Positions 1-9,106 of a stretch of DNA of 64,000 bases are shown piece by piece (position 1 is the stretch's first letter; every line of letters begins with the position of its first letter). Location: NCBI GenBank assembly GCA_028282785.1, contig JANQHE010000012.1:1-64000 (forward strand). Reading direction: 5' to 3'. The stretch comes from Bacteroidales bacterium. Lineage in GTDB: Bacteria; Bacteroidota; Bacteroidia; Bacteroidales; UBA12077. The position numbers were made by a program, and so were the translations under genes. The notes beneath the pieces are model-generated. The model saw only the letters and a list, made by a program, of their open reading frames with translations. It did not search any database and had not been told where the DNA came from.

Positions 1-336
1 CCTGATTTTCAACATCTTCACCCCTGTCTGCCGACAAGGCAGGCTTTAGGGTTTGGGGTAAAAAGATGATGAAAATCACATATGCTTACTTTTTAGACAC
101 CCGCTTTTTGTTTATTATTCCAAAGCACTTACATATGATTATTTTGTTTAATAAATATTAATTTATAATAAACAAAAAATAATTATTGAACAATCCTGTT
201 ATTACTGAATTTTAGAAGAAATCTTATTTAGAATAAGATTATTATTGTTTAATATTTACATTTTAAAATTAAACATTAATTATATTTTATTGTTTTTTGG
301 ATGTCGGAAATAAATTATTAACTAAATCCAAAAATT
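1..336. repeat. Intergenic start of window with a nested inverted repeat
   Basis: There is no gene in this stretch. Bases 3-24 and about 56-79 form an imperfect inverted repeat (outer arms TGATTTTC and GAAAATCA, inner arms CACCCC and GGGGT). Between them lies a small palindrome, CTGCC-gacaa-GGCAG, at 28-42. The GGGTTTGGGGT tail resembles the tail of the decayed element near 38780. It could be the terminator of a gene upstream of the window or a small non-autonomous repeat. The rest (about 80-336) is very A+T-rich and presumably holds the promoter of the fasciclin gene, but I cannot place it. Confidence 0.5.
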
Positions 337-2192
337 ATGAAAACTATTTCCAAGAAATTTATAAGCATGTTTGCTATTGCTCTGGTTGCATTATTTGCAT
401 TTACTTCATGTGATGATGATGATGAAATAATACTTCCTACAGATGATATAGTTGCAATAGCAAGCTCTGACTCTGATTTAAGCACACTCGTTACAGCAAT
501 AACTACTGCTGATTTAACAAGTACTTTACAGGGCAGCGGTCTATTCACCGTGTTTGCTCCAACTAATACTGCGTTTGATAACCTTGAAGATGGTGTTTTG
601 GAAACATTACTTGACAATCCTGATGTTTTGGCTGAGGTTCTTCAGTATCACGTAGTGAGCGGAACTGTAATGTCAGCTAATTTATCTAATTCAGATGTTC
701 AAACCCTGCTTACTGGTAAAACAATAAATGTAGTGGTTATGGATGGAATGGTTACGTTAAATGGTTCTGCTAAGGTTACTACTGCCGATGTTCAAGCTTC
801 AAACGGTGTTGTCCACATCATAAATGAAGTTCTTTTACCGGAAGGTTTTGAATTACCAAAACCTGATATTGTAAGCATAGCTTCCGAAACCACTTCGCTA
901 AGTATTTTAGTAGAGGCCCTTACAATGTTCCCAGACCTGGTAGATGACCTGAGCATGGATGGAAATTATACAGTATTTGCTCCAACTGATGATGCTTTTA
1001 TTGCTCTTCTTGGTATAATTGGACAAACTAAATTAGCAGATGTGCCAGAGGATGTAATAAAAAGGCTATTGAAATATCATGTTGTATCGAGTGCTGCCCT
1101 GATGTCTTCAAATTTAAGTGATGAGCAAATGGAAACCACATTGCTTGGCGAAGATATAACCGTAAGTAAATCAGGAAATGCTGTTATGATTGATGATGCA
1201 AATGTAACAACTGTAGATATCGAAGCATCAAACGGTATAATACATATAATAGATGCTGTATTAATACCGGAATTAGAAGCTAAAATAGTTAACACGATTG
1301 TTGAACCCGCATACTTCAACAAGAATTTTTCGATCTTGACTGAAGCAGTAGTAACAGCTAATTTAGTGACACTTTGACTAAAAAATCTGCTAATTATACC
1401 TTATTTGCACCAAATAACAATGCATTTGAAGCAGCAGGAATTACAAGCTTGGAGGGACTAACAGCAAATGATTTAACACCAATTCTTACTTATCATGTTC
1501 TTGGAAGCGAAGTATTTGGCGATGGTTTACCTGCAACGGGTTCAGCTGTTTCAACTTTAAATGGTGACTTTTATCTAAGTATTAATGGAGATGGTGTATT
1601 CCTTAATGGATTAACTGAAGTATCCATCGCTACGCTTTCCGGTGAAGCATTAGATTATGATAACGGTGTAGTTCACTTAATTGACAGAACATTAGTCCCG
1701 GCAAGTGATAACGTCGTAGAAATTGCGGTTGCAGCCTCAGAAGCTATGGAAGATGCCGAATTCGGGCAATTAGTTGCTGCCTTAACTGCTGTTGAGAACG
1801 ATGAACCTACTGCAGATCTAATAACAATTCTAAGTGGTGAAGGTCCATTCACAGTTTTTGCACCAACTGACGAAGCTTTCGAGTCACTATATGAATTAGC
1901 TGGTGTAGAAGATTTTAGTGAATTACTTACAGCTGTTGGAATAGAAACTATAGAAGCTGTCTTAAAATACCATGTTGCAGAAGCAAGAGTGTTTTCTACT
2001 GATCTGCCAAATTTACCAAATAACACTATTACAACTCTAGGAGGTGATTTTACGCTCAACCTTAGTAGTTTAACTATAACAGATGCTGATGCTTCGCTTC
2101 AATTGGGTTCAGAAAATGCTATGATTGTAGATACTGATTTATTAGCAACAAATGGTGTAATTCATGTTATCAATGAAGTCCTACTACCATAA
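337..2192 (+). pseudogene. Four-FAS1-domain (fasciclin) lipoprotein, frameshifted
   Basis: Two overlapping frames (337-1377 and 1374-2192) together encode one secreted adhesion-type protein. The N-terminus is a lipoprotein signal (FALVALFAFTSC, then an Asp-rich linker), so the product would be lipid-anchored and probably surface exposed. Four FAS1 domains follow: about residues 37-169 and 175-310 of the first frame, a third split by the break, and a fourth at the end of the second frame. Each carries the typical TVFAPT or TLFAPN motif and ends in NGVVHIINEVLLP or a variant. The break is at about 1359-1374: ANLV|TL stops, while the other frame resumes TLTKKSANYTLFAP. Restoring one G (GTG-GAC) gives the expected LVDTL. 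FAS1 proteins mediate adhesion or matrix interactions. Whether this is a real mutation or a base-calling error cannot be decided here. Confidence 0.85.
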
Positions 2193-2270
2193 TTTATTAT
2201 ATGTTCTGCTTTGTTCATTTTAATCTTATGAAAGGTCCGACAGTTTTTAAAAGATGGACAAAGTGATTAC

Positions 2271-2294
2271 AGGCGGCTTTAAGTCGCCTTTTTT
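2271..2294 (+). terminator. Rho-independent terminator after fasciclin gene
   Basis: The stem AGGCGGCTT / AAGTCGCCT (one wobble pair) has a one-base loop centre and is followed by TTTTT. It ends the fasciclin transcript. The rest of the 320-base gap (2193-2512) shows no gene or other structure that I can support. Confidence 0.75.
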
Positions 2295-2512
2295 AATTAT
2301 AATGTAACCGATAGCATTGTTTCTTTTTATTAGATATCCATATGTAACAAATAGTTAGTAAAAACCTAAAATTATCCTTTACTTTGTTTCCCATTCAATC
2401 AATTCTAGTATATCTCTAAATAAAAACCTAAAAGTAAAATATCAGAGATTATTCTGATAATGAACAATGTAAAGTATACGATTGTTATATTTATGAACCA
2501 AAACTATAAATC

Positions 2513-3121
2513 ATGACTCGATACATGTTAAGTTCGGTTTTTGCGTTTTTTTTATTTTTTTCAGCTATATCTCAAACAACCCACACCATAAACATAAACG
2601 GATTATCATTTACACCTAACGAAGTTACAATAGCCATGGGAGATACCGTTTTTTTCAATGGTTCTTCAAATCATCCTGTATTGGAAGTAGCTGAAAACAC
2701 ATGGAATAATAATGGCAGTACTGCATTGCCAGGAGGATTTGCATTTTCGTCGGGAACCGGAAAAATTTCTTTTGATTCGGAAAGTACTCATTATTACATC
2801 TGCGAAAATCATATTGGAAACGGAATGAAAGGAAAAATAATTGTTTCAACAACTACTGGTAGCAATTTCCTAAATTCAAATAATATTAGCATTTACCCAA
2901 ACCCATTAACTGGTACAATAATATATATAAACGTTTCAAATAATACTTCCGAAATAAATCTGACCCTTTATGACCTAACGGGAAGAGTGAAAATAAGTAA
3001 AAAGGTACCTCCAACAAGTGATCAAATTCAATTAGATGCTTCATATTTATCTCCTGGAGCATACATAATTCAATTGCAATCAGCCGGTTATACATATACT
3101 TCAAAATTTATTAAAAATTAA
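2513..3121 (+). CDS. Secreted cupredoxin (plastocyanin-like) with type IX sorting domain
   Basis: This is a 202-residue secreted blue-copper-type protein. A signal peptide spans about residues 1-20. The cupredoxin domain (about 22-110) has the four expected copper ligands: His54 (SSNHPV) and Cys97, His100 and Met105 in YYICENHIGNGMKG, the classic C-x2-H-x4-M loop. Residues 125-202 form a type A T9SS C-terminal sorting domain (IYPNP, LYDLTGR, LSPGAYIIQL, KFIKN), so the protein should cross the outer membrane and be released or anchored at the surface. It heads a same-strand cluster with a haem-binding lipoprotein, a DUF5777 barrel and a YceI protein, which suggests extracellular electron transfer or copper-dependent redox work. 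The physiological partner is inferred, not shown. Confidence 0.88.
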   Translation: MTRYMLSSVFAFFLFFSAISQTTHTININGLSFTPNEVTIAMGDTVFFNGSSNHPVLEVAENTWNNNGSTALPGGFAFSSGTGKISFDSESTHYYICENHIGNGMKGKIIVSTTTGSNFLNSNNISIYPNPLTGTIIYINVSNNTSEINLTLYDLTGRVKISKKVPPTSDQIQLDASYLSPGAYIIQLQSAGYTYTSKFIKN

Positions 3122-3187
3122 TTTATCAAGTCCAAATATTTTGGCATTTTATGTTAAATTAAGTACTTTTATCTAAAATCAGAGGAA

Positions 3188-3565
3188 ATGAAGAACTTAA
3201 TACAATTCTTAATTTTTAATATCATAATTATCTCTTTTTTTTCTGCTTTCCTTTCCTCATGTACTTTTGATAATGAGGAAGATTTCTTAGAGGATTATAT
3301 ATGTGATAGTATTGACATTGTATATACTGATTTAACTTACATTTTTTCTGTTTGTGCAACCTGCCACAGCGAAGCTTTTACTTATCGACCTGGCATAGAA
3401 ATGGACAATTACGAAAGTGTTAAATCATCTATTAATACAGGTTTGGTTCTGCCTGCAATTAAGCATACGGGCCCTTATAAAATGCCGAATGGGCTTCCTA
3501 AGTTACCGGATTGCGATATTAAGAAAATAGAGGTATGGATAAACGCTGGAATGCCTGAAAACTAA
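3188..3565 (+). CDS. Small haem c-binding lipoprotein
   Basis: This is a 125-residue lipoprotein. The lipobox FLSSC puts the acylated cysteine at residue 25. A single CATCH haem c motif lies at residues 56-60, and Met99 in the KMPNG segment is the likely distal haem ligand, followed by the terminal WINAGMPEN typical of mono-haem cytochrome-like domains of Bacteroidota. It probably shuttles electrons in the periplasm or at the outer membrane. It lies 66 bases after the cupredoxin gene and 6 bases before the DUF5777 gene, so it is almost certainly co-transcribed with the latter. It is too short to name as a specific cytochrome. Confidence 0.8.
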   Translation: MKNLIQFLIFNIIIISFFSAFLSSCTFDNEEDFLEDYICDSIDIVYTDLTYIFSVCATCHSEAFTYRPGIEMDNYESVKSSINTGLVLPAIKHTGPYKMPNGLPKLPDCDIKKIEVWINAGMPEN

Positions 3566-3571
3566 GTAGCT

Positions 3572-4450
3572 ATGAAAAGAATCATTTTTACGATTATACT
3601 ATTAGTAGAAAGCTGTCTTTTGGTTAACAGCCAGGATTTATTATCCATGTTAGATTCCATTCAGAATACAGAAGATCAGATATTTTATACGGATGCTACC
3701 TTTAAAAGCATTCGTTTAATTAATGGTTACACCAGTGAAACTGCTGCAAAAAATGAACTTGTATTTTCTATTTCGCATCGTTTCGGAAATGTTAATCAGG
3801 GTATTTATGATTTTTTCGGATTGGATCAATCTACTATTCGTTTTGGATTTGAATATGGATTAACCGACAGAATTGACGTTGGTGTTGGACGAAGCAATTT
3901 TGAAAAAATTTATGATGGATTTATAAAAGTTAAAATTACCAGACAATCAACCGGAAAAAGGAATTTTCCGGTTACTATTACCTTGCTGGAAGGAATGTCG
4001 GTTAAAACAATCGATTTCGCATATGATGATGTTGATTATCCATTTTCAGCCAGATTGTACTATGTTCACGAACTTTTTATTTCACGGAAATTTAATGAAA
4101 AACTTTCTCTACAGCTTTCTCCTGTAATAGTTCACAGAAATATGGTCGAAACACAAGATGATCAAAATACCGTTGGAGCAATCGGAGTTGGAGGTAGATA
4201 TAAAATAACAAATCGTTTTACCTGTGTAGGCGAATATTACTATTTATTACCTGGAAATACTGCGGATAATTTCAACAATTCATTAGCTTTAGGTGTTGAA
4301 ATAGAAACCGGGGGACATGTTTTTCAAATACATGTCACCAACTCAACAGGAATGACAGAAAAAGCATTCATTCCTGAAACAACAGGTCAGTGGCGAAAGG
4401 GTGATATCGGAATAGGTTTTAATATTATTCGTCTTTTTAGTCTTAAATAA
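3572..4450 (+). CDS. DUF5777-family outer-membrane beta-barrel protein
   Basis: This is a 292-residue protein with a signal peptide (about 1-20, ending ...CLLVNSQ) and alternating beta-strand segments. The motif run HRFGNVNQGIYDFFGLDQS and the following FGFEYGLTDRIDVGVGRS match what I know of the DUF5777 membrane beta-barrel family. The function of the family is not established. It begins 6 bases after the haem lipoprotein and ends 6 bases before the YceI gene, which implies one transcript and a shared role, plausibly as a barrel that hosts or accompanies the redox lipoprotein. That role is inference from context only. Confidence 0.75.
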   Translation: MKRIIFTIILLVESCLLVNSQDLLSMLDSIQNTEDQIFYTDATFKSIRLINGYTSETAAKNELVFSISHRFGNVNQGIYDFFGLDQSTIRFGFEYGLTDRIDVGVGRSNFEKIYDGFIKVKITRQSTGKRNFPVTITLLEGMSVKTIDFAYDDVDYPFSARLYYVHELFISRKFNEKLSLQLSPVIVHRNMVETQDDQNTVGAIGVGGRYKITNRFTCVGEYYYLLPGNTADNFNNSLALGVEIETGGHVFQIHVTNSTGMTEKAFIPETTGQWRKGDIGIGFNIIRLFSLK

Positions 4451-4456
4451 AGTTAT

Positions 4457-5005
4457 ATGAGAAAAACACTTATTTTATTACTTCTTTTGTTTTCTGCCAA
4501 ACAGAGCTTATGTCAGGATATATATACGGTTTCAAATGGAAAGGTACACTTTACTTCCGATGCCCCTTTGGAATTGATAGAAGCTGAATCTGATCAACTA
4601 AACGGATTGTTAAAAATAAGTGATCGTTCATTTGTTTTTCGAGTTCCTATGAAAACATTTGAGGGATTCAACAGTGCTTTACAGCAAACTCACTTCAACG
4701 AAAACTATTTAGAATCGGATAAACATCCTTATACTACTTTTCAGGGAAAGATTATTGAAGAAATTGATTTTAATGTGCCAGGAACATATAATGTTCGTGG
4801 TAAAGGTAGCTTTACATGTCATGGGATAAAACAGGAACGAATCATAAAGTGTAAAATAGTAATTGGACAAAATAAAATTAAGGTAAATTCAGATTTTACC
4901 GTTTTACTTGATGATCACAATATCAAGATTCCTTCTGTTGTTAGTCAGAAAATTGCAGAAGAAATATTAGTTGATATAAACCTTGAATTAGCCCCGAAAA
5001 AATGA
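4457..5005 (+). CDS. YceI-family periplasmic lipocalin-like protein
   Basis: This is a 182-residue secreted protein with a signal peptide (about 1-19) and a YceI domain covering the rest. Typical YceI features are visible: FVFRVPMKTFEGFNSALQ, then HFNENYLESDKHPYTTFQG, then the G-x-F-T-C-H-G-I-K segment. YceI proteins form a barrel that binds isoprenoid or other long-chain lipids, and they often sit beside cytochromes or quinone-linked enzymes. Its stop codon overlaps the start of the propeller/SpoIIE sensor gene by four bases (ATGA at 5002-5005), so the two are translationally coupled. The exact ligand cannot be read from the sequence. Confidence 0.88.
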   Translation: MRKTLILLLLLFSAKQSLCQDIYTVSNGKVHFTSDAPLELIEAESDQLNGLLKISDRSFVFRVPMKTFEGFNSALQQTHFNENYLESDKHPYTTFQGKIIEEIDFNVPGTYNVRGKGSFTCHGIKQERIIKCKIVIGQNKIKVNSDFTVLLDDHNIKIPSVVSQKIAEEILVDINLELAPKK

Positions 5006-8000
5006 AGTGCCTGTTAAAACTTTTTCTTTTTTTACTTACGTTAACTTGCAGTTTTGCAATATATGCCCAAAGTCCGAGATTCGACTCTTATAAGATCTTG
5101 AAGAATAAGAAAAGTGTGGATGTATCCAGCATCTTTCAGGATGATAAAGGATATATATGGCTGGGAACAAACTATGGAATAGTAAAATATGATGGTGTGG
5201 ATTTTCAGCTTTTTACAGATAAGGATGGATTATATGATAACAACATTTCTACTATTAACCAGGATAACGAAGGTGTTATTTGGATAGGACATAAATCAGG
5301 GAAAATAAGCCAACTTGTTAGAAATGAGTTTGTAAAATTTGACCCCGAAGAAGGTTTAAGTATGGAAGAAGTATCGTCATTTTTTATTGATTTAAACAAT
5401 GTTTTATGGTTCTCAACCTATGGTGAGGGTGTTTATTTTTATTCCGGGAAAAATAGAAAACGGCTATATAATCTAAGTTCAGAAAATGGACTGCTGGATA
5501 ACTATGTTTACGATATTGTGCAAGATGCTGATTCAACTATGTATTTTGCCACGGATAAAGGAATATCTGTTTACAGCCCGCGGTACAATGAATTTTTTGA
5601 AGACATTACAATGTCCGATGGTTTGCCGGACAATATTGTGAAAGATTTGTTCTTAAACGGTAATGATTTATGGATAGCAATGGAGGATGGAGGCATATGT
5701 AAATATAATATAAAAAATCGTGAATTTTCTCAGGCATCGACTTGGGAATTCGGATCAATAAACAAATTCATTTTTATTGATGAATCCGAATTATGGGTAA
5801 GTACGACCCGAAAAGGAATAGTTAAAATAAATTATGATAAAGATGGTAATACCTGGTATACCCTATACAATAAGAAAAATAATATAGGTGATATTAGAAC
5901 GCGAACCATATTAAACGATAGGGAAAATAATATATGGATCGGGACCAGAAATGGTTTATCCGTTAGAAAAAATAGTAGTTTCGAATTCCTGAATGAAAAA
6001 GATGGGTTCAATATCAAAAACATTTTTAGCCTGGTTATAGATAATCTTGGAAATTACTGGATTGCTTCGCAAGAAGGCCTATATTTTGCAAATAAGGATA
6101 AAATGGGCACTTTAAATCAGAGATTACTATTTCATGATCCAAATAATCCATATTCCTTTATTTCCCTTTATAAAGACGATTTAGGCTATATATGGGCTGG
6201 AACATTAGGTTATGGAGTTTTTAGAATCGATCCAATAACACTGGAAATAGTAAATTACAATTCTGAAAAAGGATTATCAAATGATAATATCATCCATATT
6301 TCAGGTAACGATAAAGATATATGGCTTTCAACATTAGGTGGTGGTGTTACTAGATATTGTGTTAGCAACTCAGATCGTTTTATGAATTATACAACGGAAA
6401 ATGGCTTAACGTCTGATTATGTATATTCTACTTACACTGATTCTCAAAATCGAACATGGATTGCAACAGATGGTGGTGGAGTTGTGTATTTTAAAAATGA
6501 TAGTATCCATCAGTTTTCAAATCCAAAGATGGATTCTATCAATAAAACGGTATACTCTGTAACCGAAGATTGTAATTTTAATCTGTGGTTTAATTGCGCA
6601 AATTATGGTTTATATCGATATGACGGTAACAAATTTGATAATTTTAATGAAGGAAACGGATTAAAAAATAACTTTCTTCAGGGATTAACAACAGACATAA
6701 TAGGTAATCCCATTATTATAAGTAATGAGGGGATAGATAAGTACATTGTAAAAGACAGCACTTTTGAATATCATGGTGAAGCCGCGGGAGTTGCTTACTT
6801 AGAACCAAACTTAAATGCAGTTTATAAGGATAGTATAGGAAATATTTGGATTGGAACAGCACATGGAATAGTAAAAATAAATTCGGAACTGGATGATTCT
6901 CTGGAAGTTCTACCTAAAATATTTATCACTGGCAAAAGTATCTATTTTGAACTGATAGCTAATGAACGTAGAGTATTTAAATACAATGAAAAACACTTAA
7001 CCTTTAATTATACTGCTCTCTGGTATTCTGCATCCGAAGAATTGAAGTATAGATATAAATTAGAAGGTTATGACATTGACTGGAATGCTGCTACCAGTTT
7101 ACGCATGGTAACTTATTCAAATGTTCCTCCCGGAGATTATAAATTCATAGTTCAGGTAAATTATTCCGGTGGAAAATGGCTGGGAAGTCAGGATTCTGAA
7201 TTTGAATTCAGAATAAAAAAACCATTCTGGGAAACTTGGTGGTTTATAACTGTTTCAGCTATTTTACTTGTTATTGCTATTCTTTTCTATATTAGAGCCA
7301 GATTACAAAAGCTACAACGTGACAAGGAAATATTAGAAGAAGAGGTGAGAAAACGAACTGCTGAAATCCGCCACCAAAAAGAAGAAATTGAGGCCCAAAG
7401 AGATGAAATTGAAGCTCAACGCAATTATGTAACAGAACAAAGAGATAAAATTGAACAACAAAATAAAAATATTACTTCCAGTATTGAATATGCAAGTAGA
7501 ATACAACGAGCAGTTCTTCCTCCAACAGAATTATTTAAAAAATATTTAGGGGATCATTTCATCTTTTTTAAACCACGTGATATAGTCAGTGGTGACTTTT
7601 ATTATTTGAATGTAAAGAATGGTCAAATAATTGTTGCTGCTGCTGATTGTACGGGACATGGAGTGCCTGGTGCCTTTATGAGTATTCTTGGTATTTCATT
7701 AATGAATAAAGTTATTACCGAATTACCGGATGATTTTAATGCCAGTAATATACTTACCATGTTACGTAATGAAGTTAAAAATGCATTGGGTCAAACCGGA
7801 AAAGATAATGAAGCTAAAGATGGTATGGATATTTCATTATGTGTTATCAACAGAGATAAAAAACAATTGCAATACGCAGGTGCTTACAATCCTTTGATTC
7901 TTGTTCGTAATAATGAACTTGTAAAATATGATGCTGACAGAATGCCTATAGGTATTTATATAAAAGAAAAAGATGTATTTACAAATCATTTTATAGACAT

Positions 8001-8223
8001 TAAAACAGGCGATTCACTTTACATGTTTTCTGATGGATTTCAGGACCAATTCGGTGGTGAACTAAAAAAGAAATTCTTACCTAAAAATTTAAATAATCTT
8101 CTTTTGGAGATTTCAAGCAAGTCCACAAATGAACAGTTGCAGGCCTTGAATAATACGCTCGAGAACTGGAAAGGAGGTCAGCAGCAAGTAGATGATATAA
8201 TCATACTTGGAATTAAAATATAG
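5002..8223 (+). CDS. Ligand-sensing propeller / Y_Y_Y / SpoIIE-type PP2C phosphatase
   Basis: This is a 1073-residue inner-membrane signalling protein. After a signal peptide come many two-component-regulator propeller repeats (GYIWLGTNYGIVKYDG and VIWIGHKSGKI are the first two) filling about residues 30-640. A Y_Y_Y domain follows (about 660-735, LEGYDIDW), then one membrane helix at about 740-763 and a charged coiled coil (about 770-835). The C-terminal SpoIIE/PP2C-type domain (about 850-1073) keeps its acidic metal ligands in IVSGDFYY, AADCTGHGVPGAF and FSDGFQDQ. The architecture resembles BACTE-type hybrid sensors, but the output is a Ser/Thr phosphatase instead of a histidine kinase. The extracytoplasmic propeller probably senses a ligand and the phosphatase acts on an anti-sigma or anti-sigma-antagonist type partner; no such partner is adjacent. 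The start overlaps the yceI-like stop codon. Confidence 0.9.
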   Translation: MKCLLKLFLFLLTLTCSFAIYAQSPRFDSYKILKNKKSVDVSSIFQDDKGYIWLGTNYGIVKYDGVDFQLFTDKDGLYDNNISTINQDNEGVIWIGHKSGKISQLVRNEFVKFDPEEGLSMEEVSSFFIDLNNVLWFSTYGEGVYFYSGKNRKRLYNLSSENGLLDNYVYDIVQDADSTMYFATDKGISVYSPRYNEFFEDITMSDGLPDNIVKDLFLNGNDLWIAMEDGGICKYNIKNREFSQASTWEFGSINKFIFIDESELWVSTTRKGIVKINYDKDGNTWYTLYNKKNNIGDIRTRTILNDRENNIWIGTRNGLSVRKNSSFEFLNEKDGFNIKNIFSLVIDNLGNYWIASQEGLYFANKDKMGTLNQRLLFHDPNNPYSFISLYKDDLGYIWAGTLGYGVFRIDPITLEIVNYNSEKGLSNDNIIHISGNDKDIWLSTLGGGVTRYCVSNSDRFMNYTTENGLTSDYVYSTYTDSQNRTWIATDGGGVVYFKNDSIHQFSNPKMDSINKTVYSVTEDCNFNLWFNCANYGLYRYDGNKFDNFNEGNGLKNNFLQGLTTDIIGNPIIISNEGIDKYIVKDSTFEYHGEAAGVAYLEPNLNAVYKDSIGNIWIGTAHGIVKINSELDDSLEVLPKIFITGKSIYFELIANERRVFKYNEKHLTFNYTALWYSASEELKYRYKLEGYDIDWNAATSLRMVTYSNVPPGDYKFIVQVNYSGGKWLGSQDSEFEFRIKKPFWETWWFITVSAILLVIAILFYIRARLQKLQRDKEILEEEVRKRTAEIRHQKEEIEAQRDEIEAQRNYVTEQRDKIEQQNKNITSSIEYASRIQRAVLPPTELFKKYLGDHFIFFKPRDIVSGDFYYLNVKNGQIIVAAADCTGHGVPGAFMSILGISLMNKVITELPDDFNASNILTMLRNEVKNALGQTGKDNEAKDGMDISLCVINRDKKQLQYAGAYNPLILVRNNELVKYDADRMPIGIYIKEKDVFTNHFIDIKTGDSLYMFSDGFQDQFGGELKKKFLPKNLNNLLLEISSKSTNEQLQALNNTLENWKGGQQQVDDIIILGIKI

Positions 8224-8260
8224 TTTACATTTTCAAGAGTTCAAATTTCTAAAAATACTT

Positions 8261-9103
8261 ATGGAAGGGTTAAAACTACCATCATTACCAAATTCAATCC
8301 AAAAGGGTGTACCTTTAAAAAATATAATGGGTGCAGAAACAATAAATTGTATAGGGCATAATATAAATTTTGTTTATGATGAATTTAATAAAGAAAGTTT
8401 TATTGAAGATTCGCTTTCCGAAATAGAACCATTAACTTTAATTGAGAGAGGTAAGAAAATAGCCGCCACTTTAAAAAAATATCTGCCAAACAACTATACC
8501 GATGCTATTAATATCATAATTAAATCATTGACTCCTCCGTTAAAAAGTACTGAAAATAATGGTTTATCGGTATTTTTTTATTTGCCACATGTCTGTTTTA
8601 TAGAAGAGTATGGTCTCGATAAAAATTATAATAATGGCAATGACCCTTTTAATGTTTCAATGGATGCTCAATATGAACTAACACAAAGATTTTCATCGGA
8701 ATTTTCAATTCGACCGTTTATTAAAAATCAACAGGATAGGACATTTGATCAACTCTATAAATGGATGAGTGATTCAAATCCTCATGTTAGAAGGTTATGT
8801 TCTGAAGGAACGCGTCCAAGACTACCATGGGCTACAAGAATACCTGGTCTAATAAAAGATCCGGCACCATCTTTGCCCATACTGGAAAAACTTAAGAATG
8901 ATGAAAGTATGTATGTACGAAGAAGTGTGGCCAACCATCTTGGCGATATTGCTAAAGATAATCTTCAATTGGTCTTAGATATTTGTGAAGATTGGTTAAA
9001 AGGTTCCAAATCCGATCTACGGTGGGTAATAAGGCACTCACTTAGGCATCCGGCAAAAAAAAGTAACTTAAAAGCGATCTCAATCAGAGAAGCTGCTAAA
9101 TAA
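8261..9103 (+). CDS. AlkD-like DNA alkylation repair / HEAT-repeat protein
   Basis: This protein of about 280 residues resembles the COG4335-type DNA alkylation repair family built from helical HEAT-like repeats. The family signature is in the second half: WMSDSNPHVRRLCSEGTRPR, LPWATRIPGLIKDP, then YVRRSVANHLGDIAKDN and LRWVIRHSLRHPAKK. Such proteins remove bulky or cationic alkylated bases by base excision, although for this branch the activity is inferred. I chose ATG 8261. An in-frame TTG at 8207 would overlap the upstream gene and add 18 residues with no family similarity. It starts 37 bases after the SpoIIE-type gene on the same strand, and the two may share a transcript without an obvious functional link. 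Confidence 0.8.
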   Translation: MEGLKLPSLPNSIQKGVPLKNIMGAETINCIGHNINFVYDEFNKESFIEDSLSEIEPLTLIERGKKIAATLKKYLPNNYTDAINIIIKSLTPPLKSTENNGLSVFFYLPHVCFIEEYGLDKNYNNGNDPFNVSMDAQYELTQRFSSEFSIRPFIKNQQDRTFDQLYKWMSDSNPHVRRLCSEGTRPRLPWATRIPGLIKDPAPSLPILEKLKNDESMYVRRSVANHLGDIAKDNLQLVLDICEDWLKGSKSDLRWVIRHSLRHPAKKSNLKAISIREAAK

Positions 9104-9106
9104 CTA

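Noticed and set aside
318-617. Minus-strand open frame antisense to the fasciclin gene, and similar antisense frames across the window (for example 1077-1322, 1673-2059, 19815-20234)
   Set aside because: They lie wholly inside well-supported genes on the other strand, have unnatural composition and show no domain.
8207-8260. TTG start for the AlkD-like gene
   Set aside because: It overlaps the upstream stop and adds residues without similarity; ATG 8261 is the better start.
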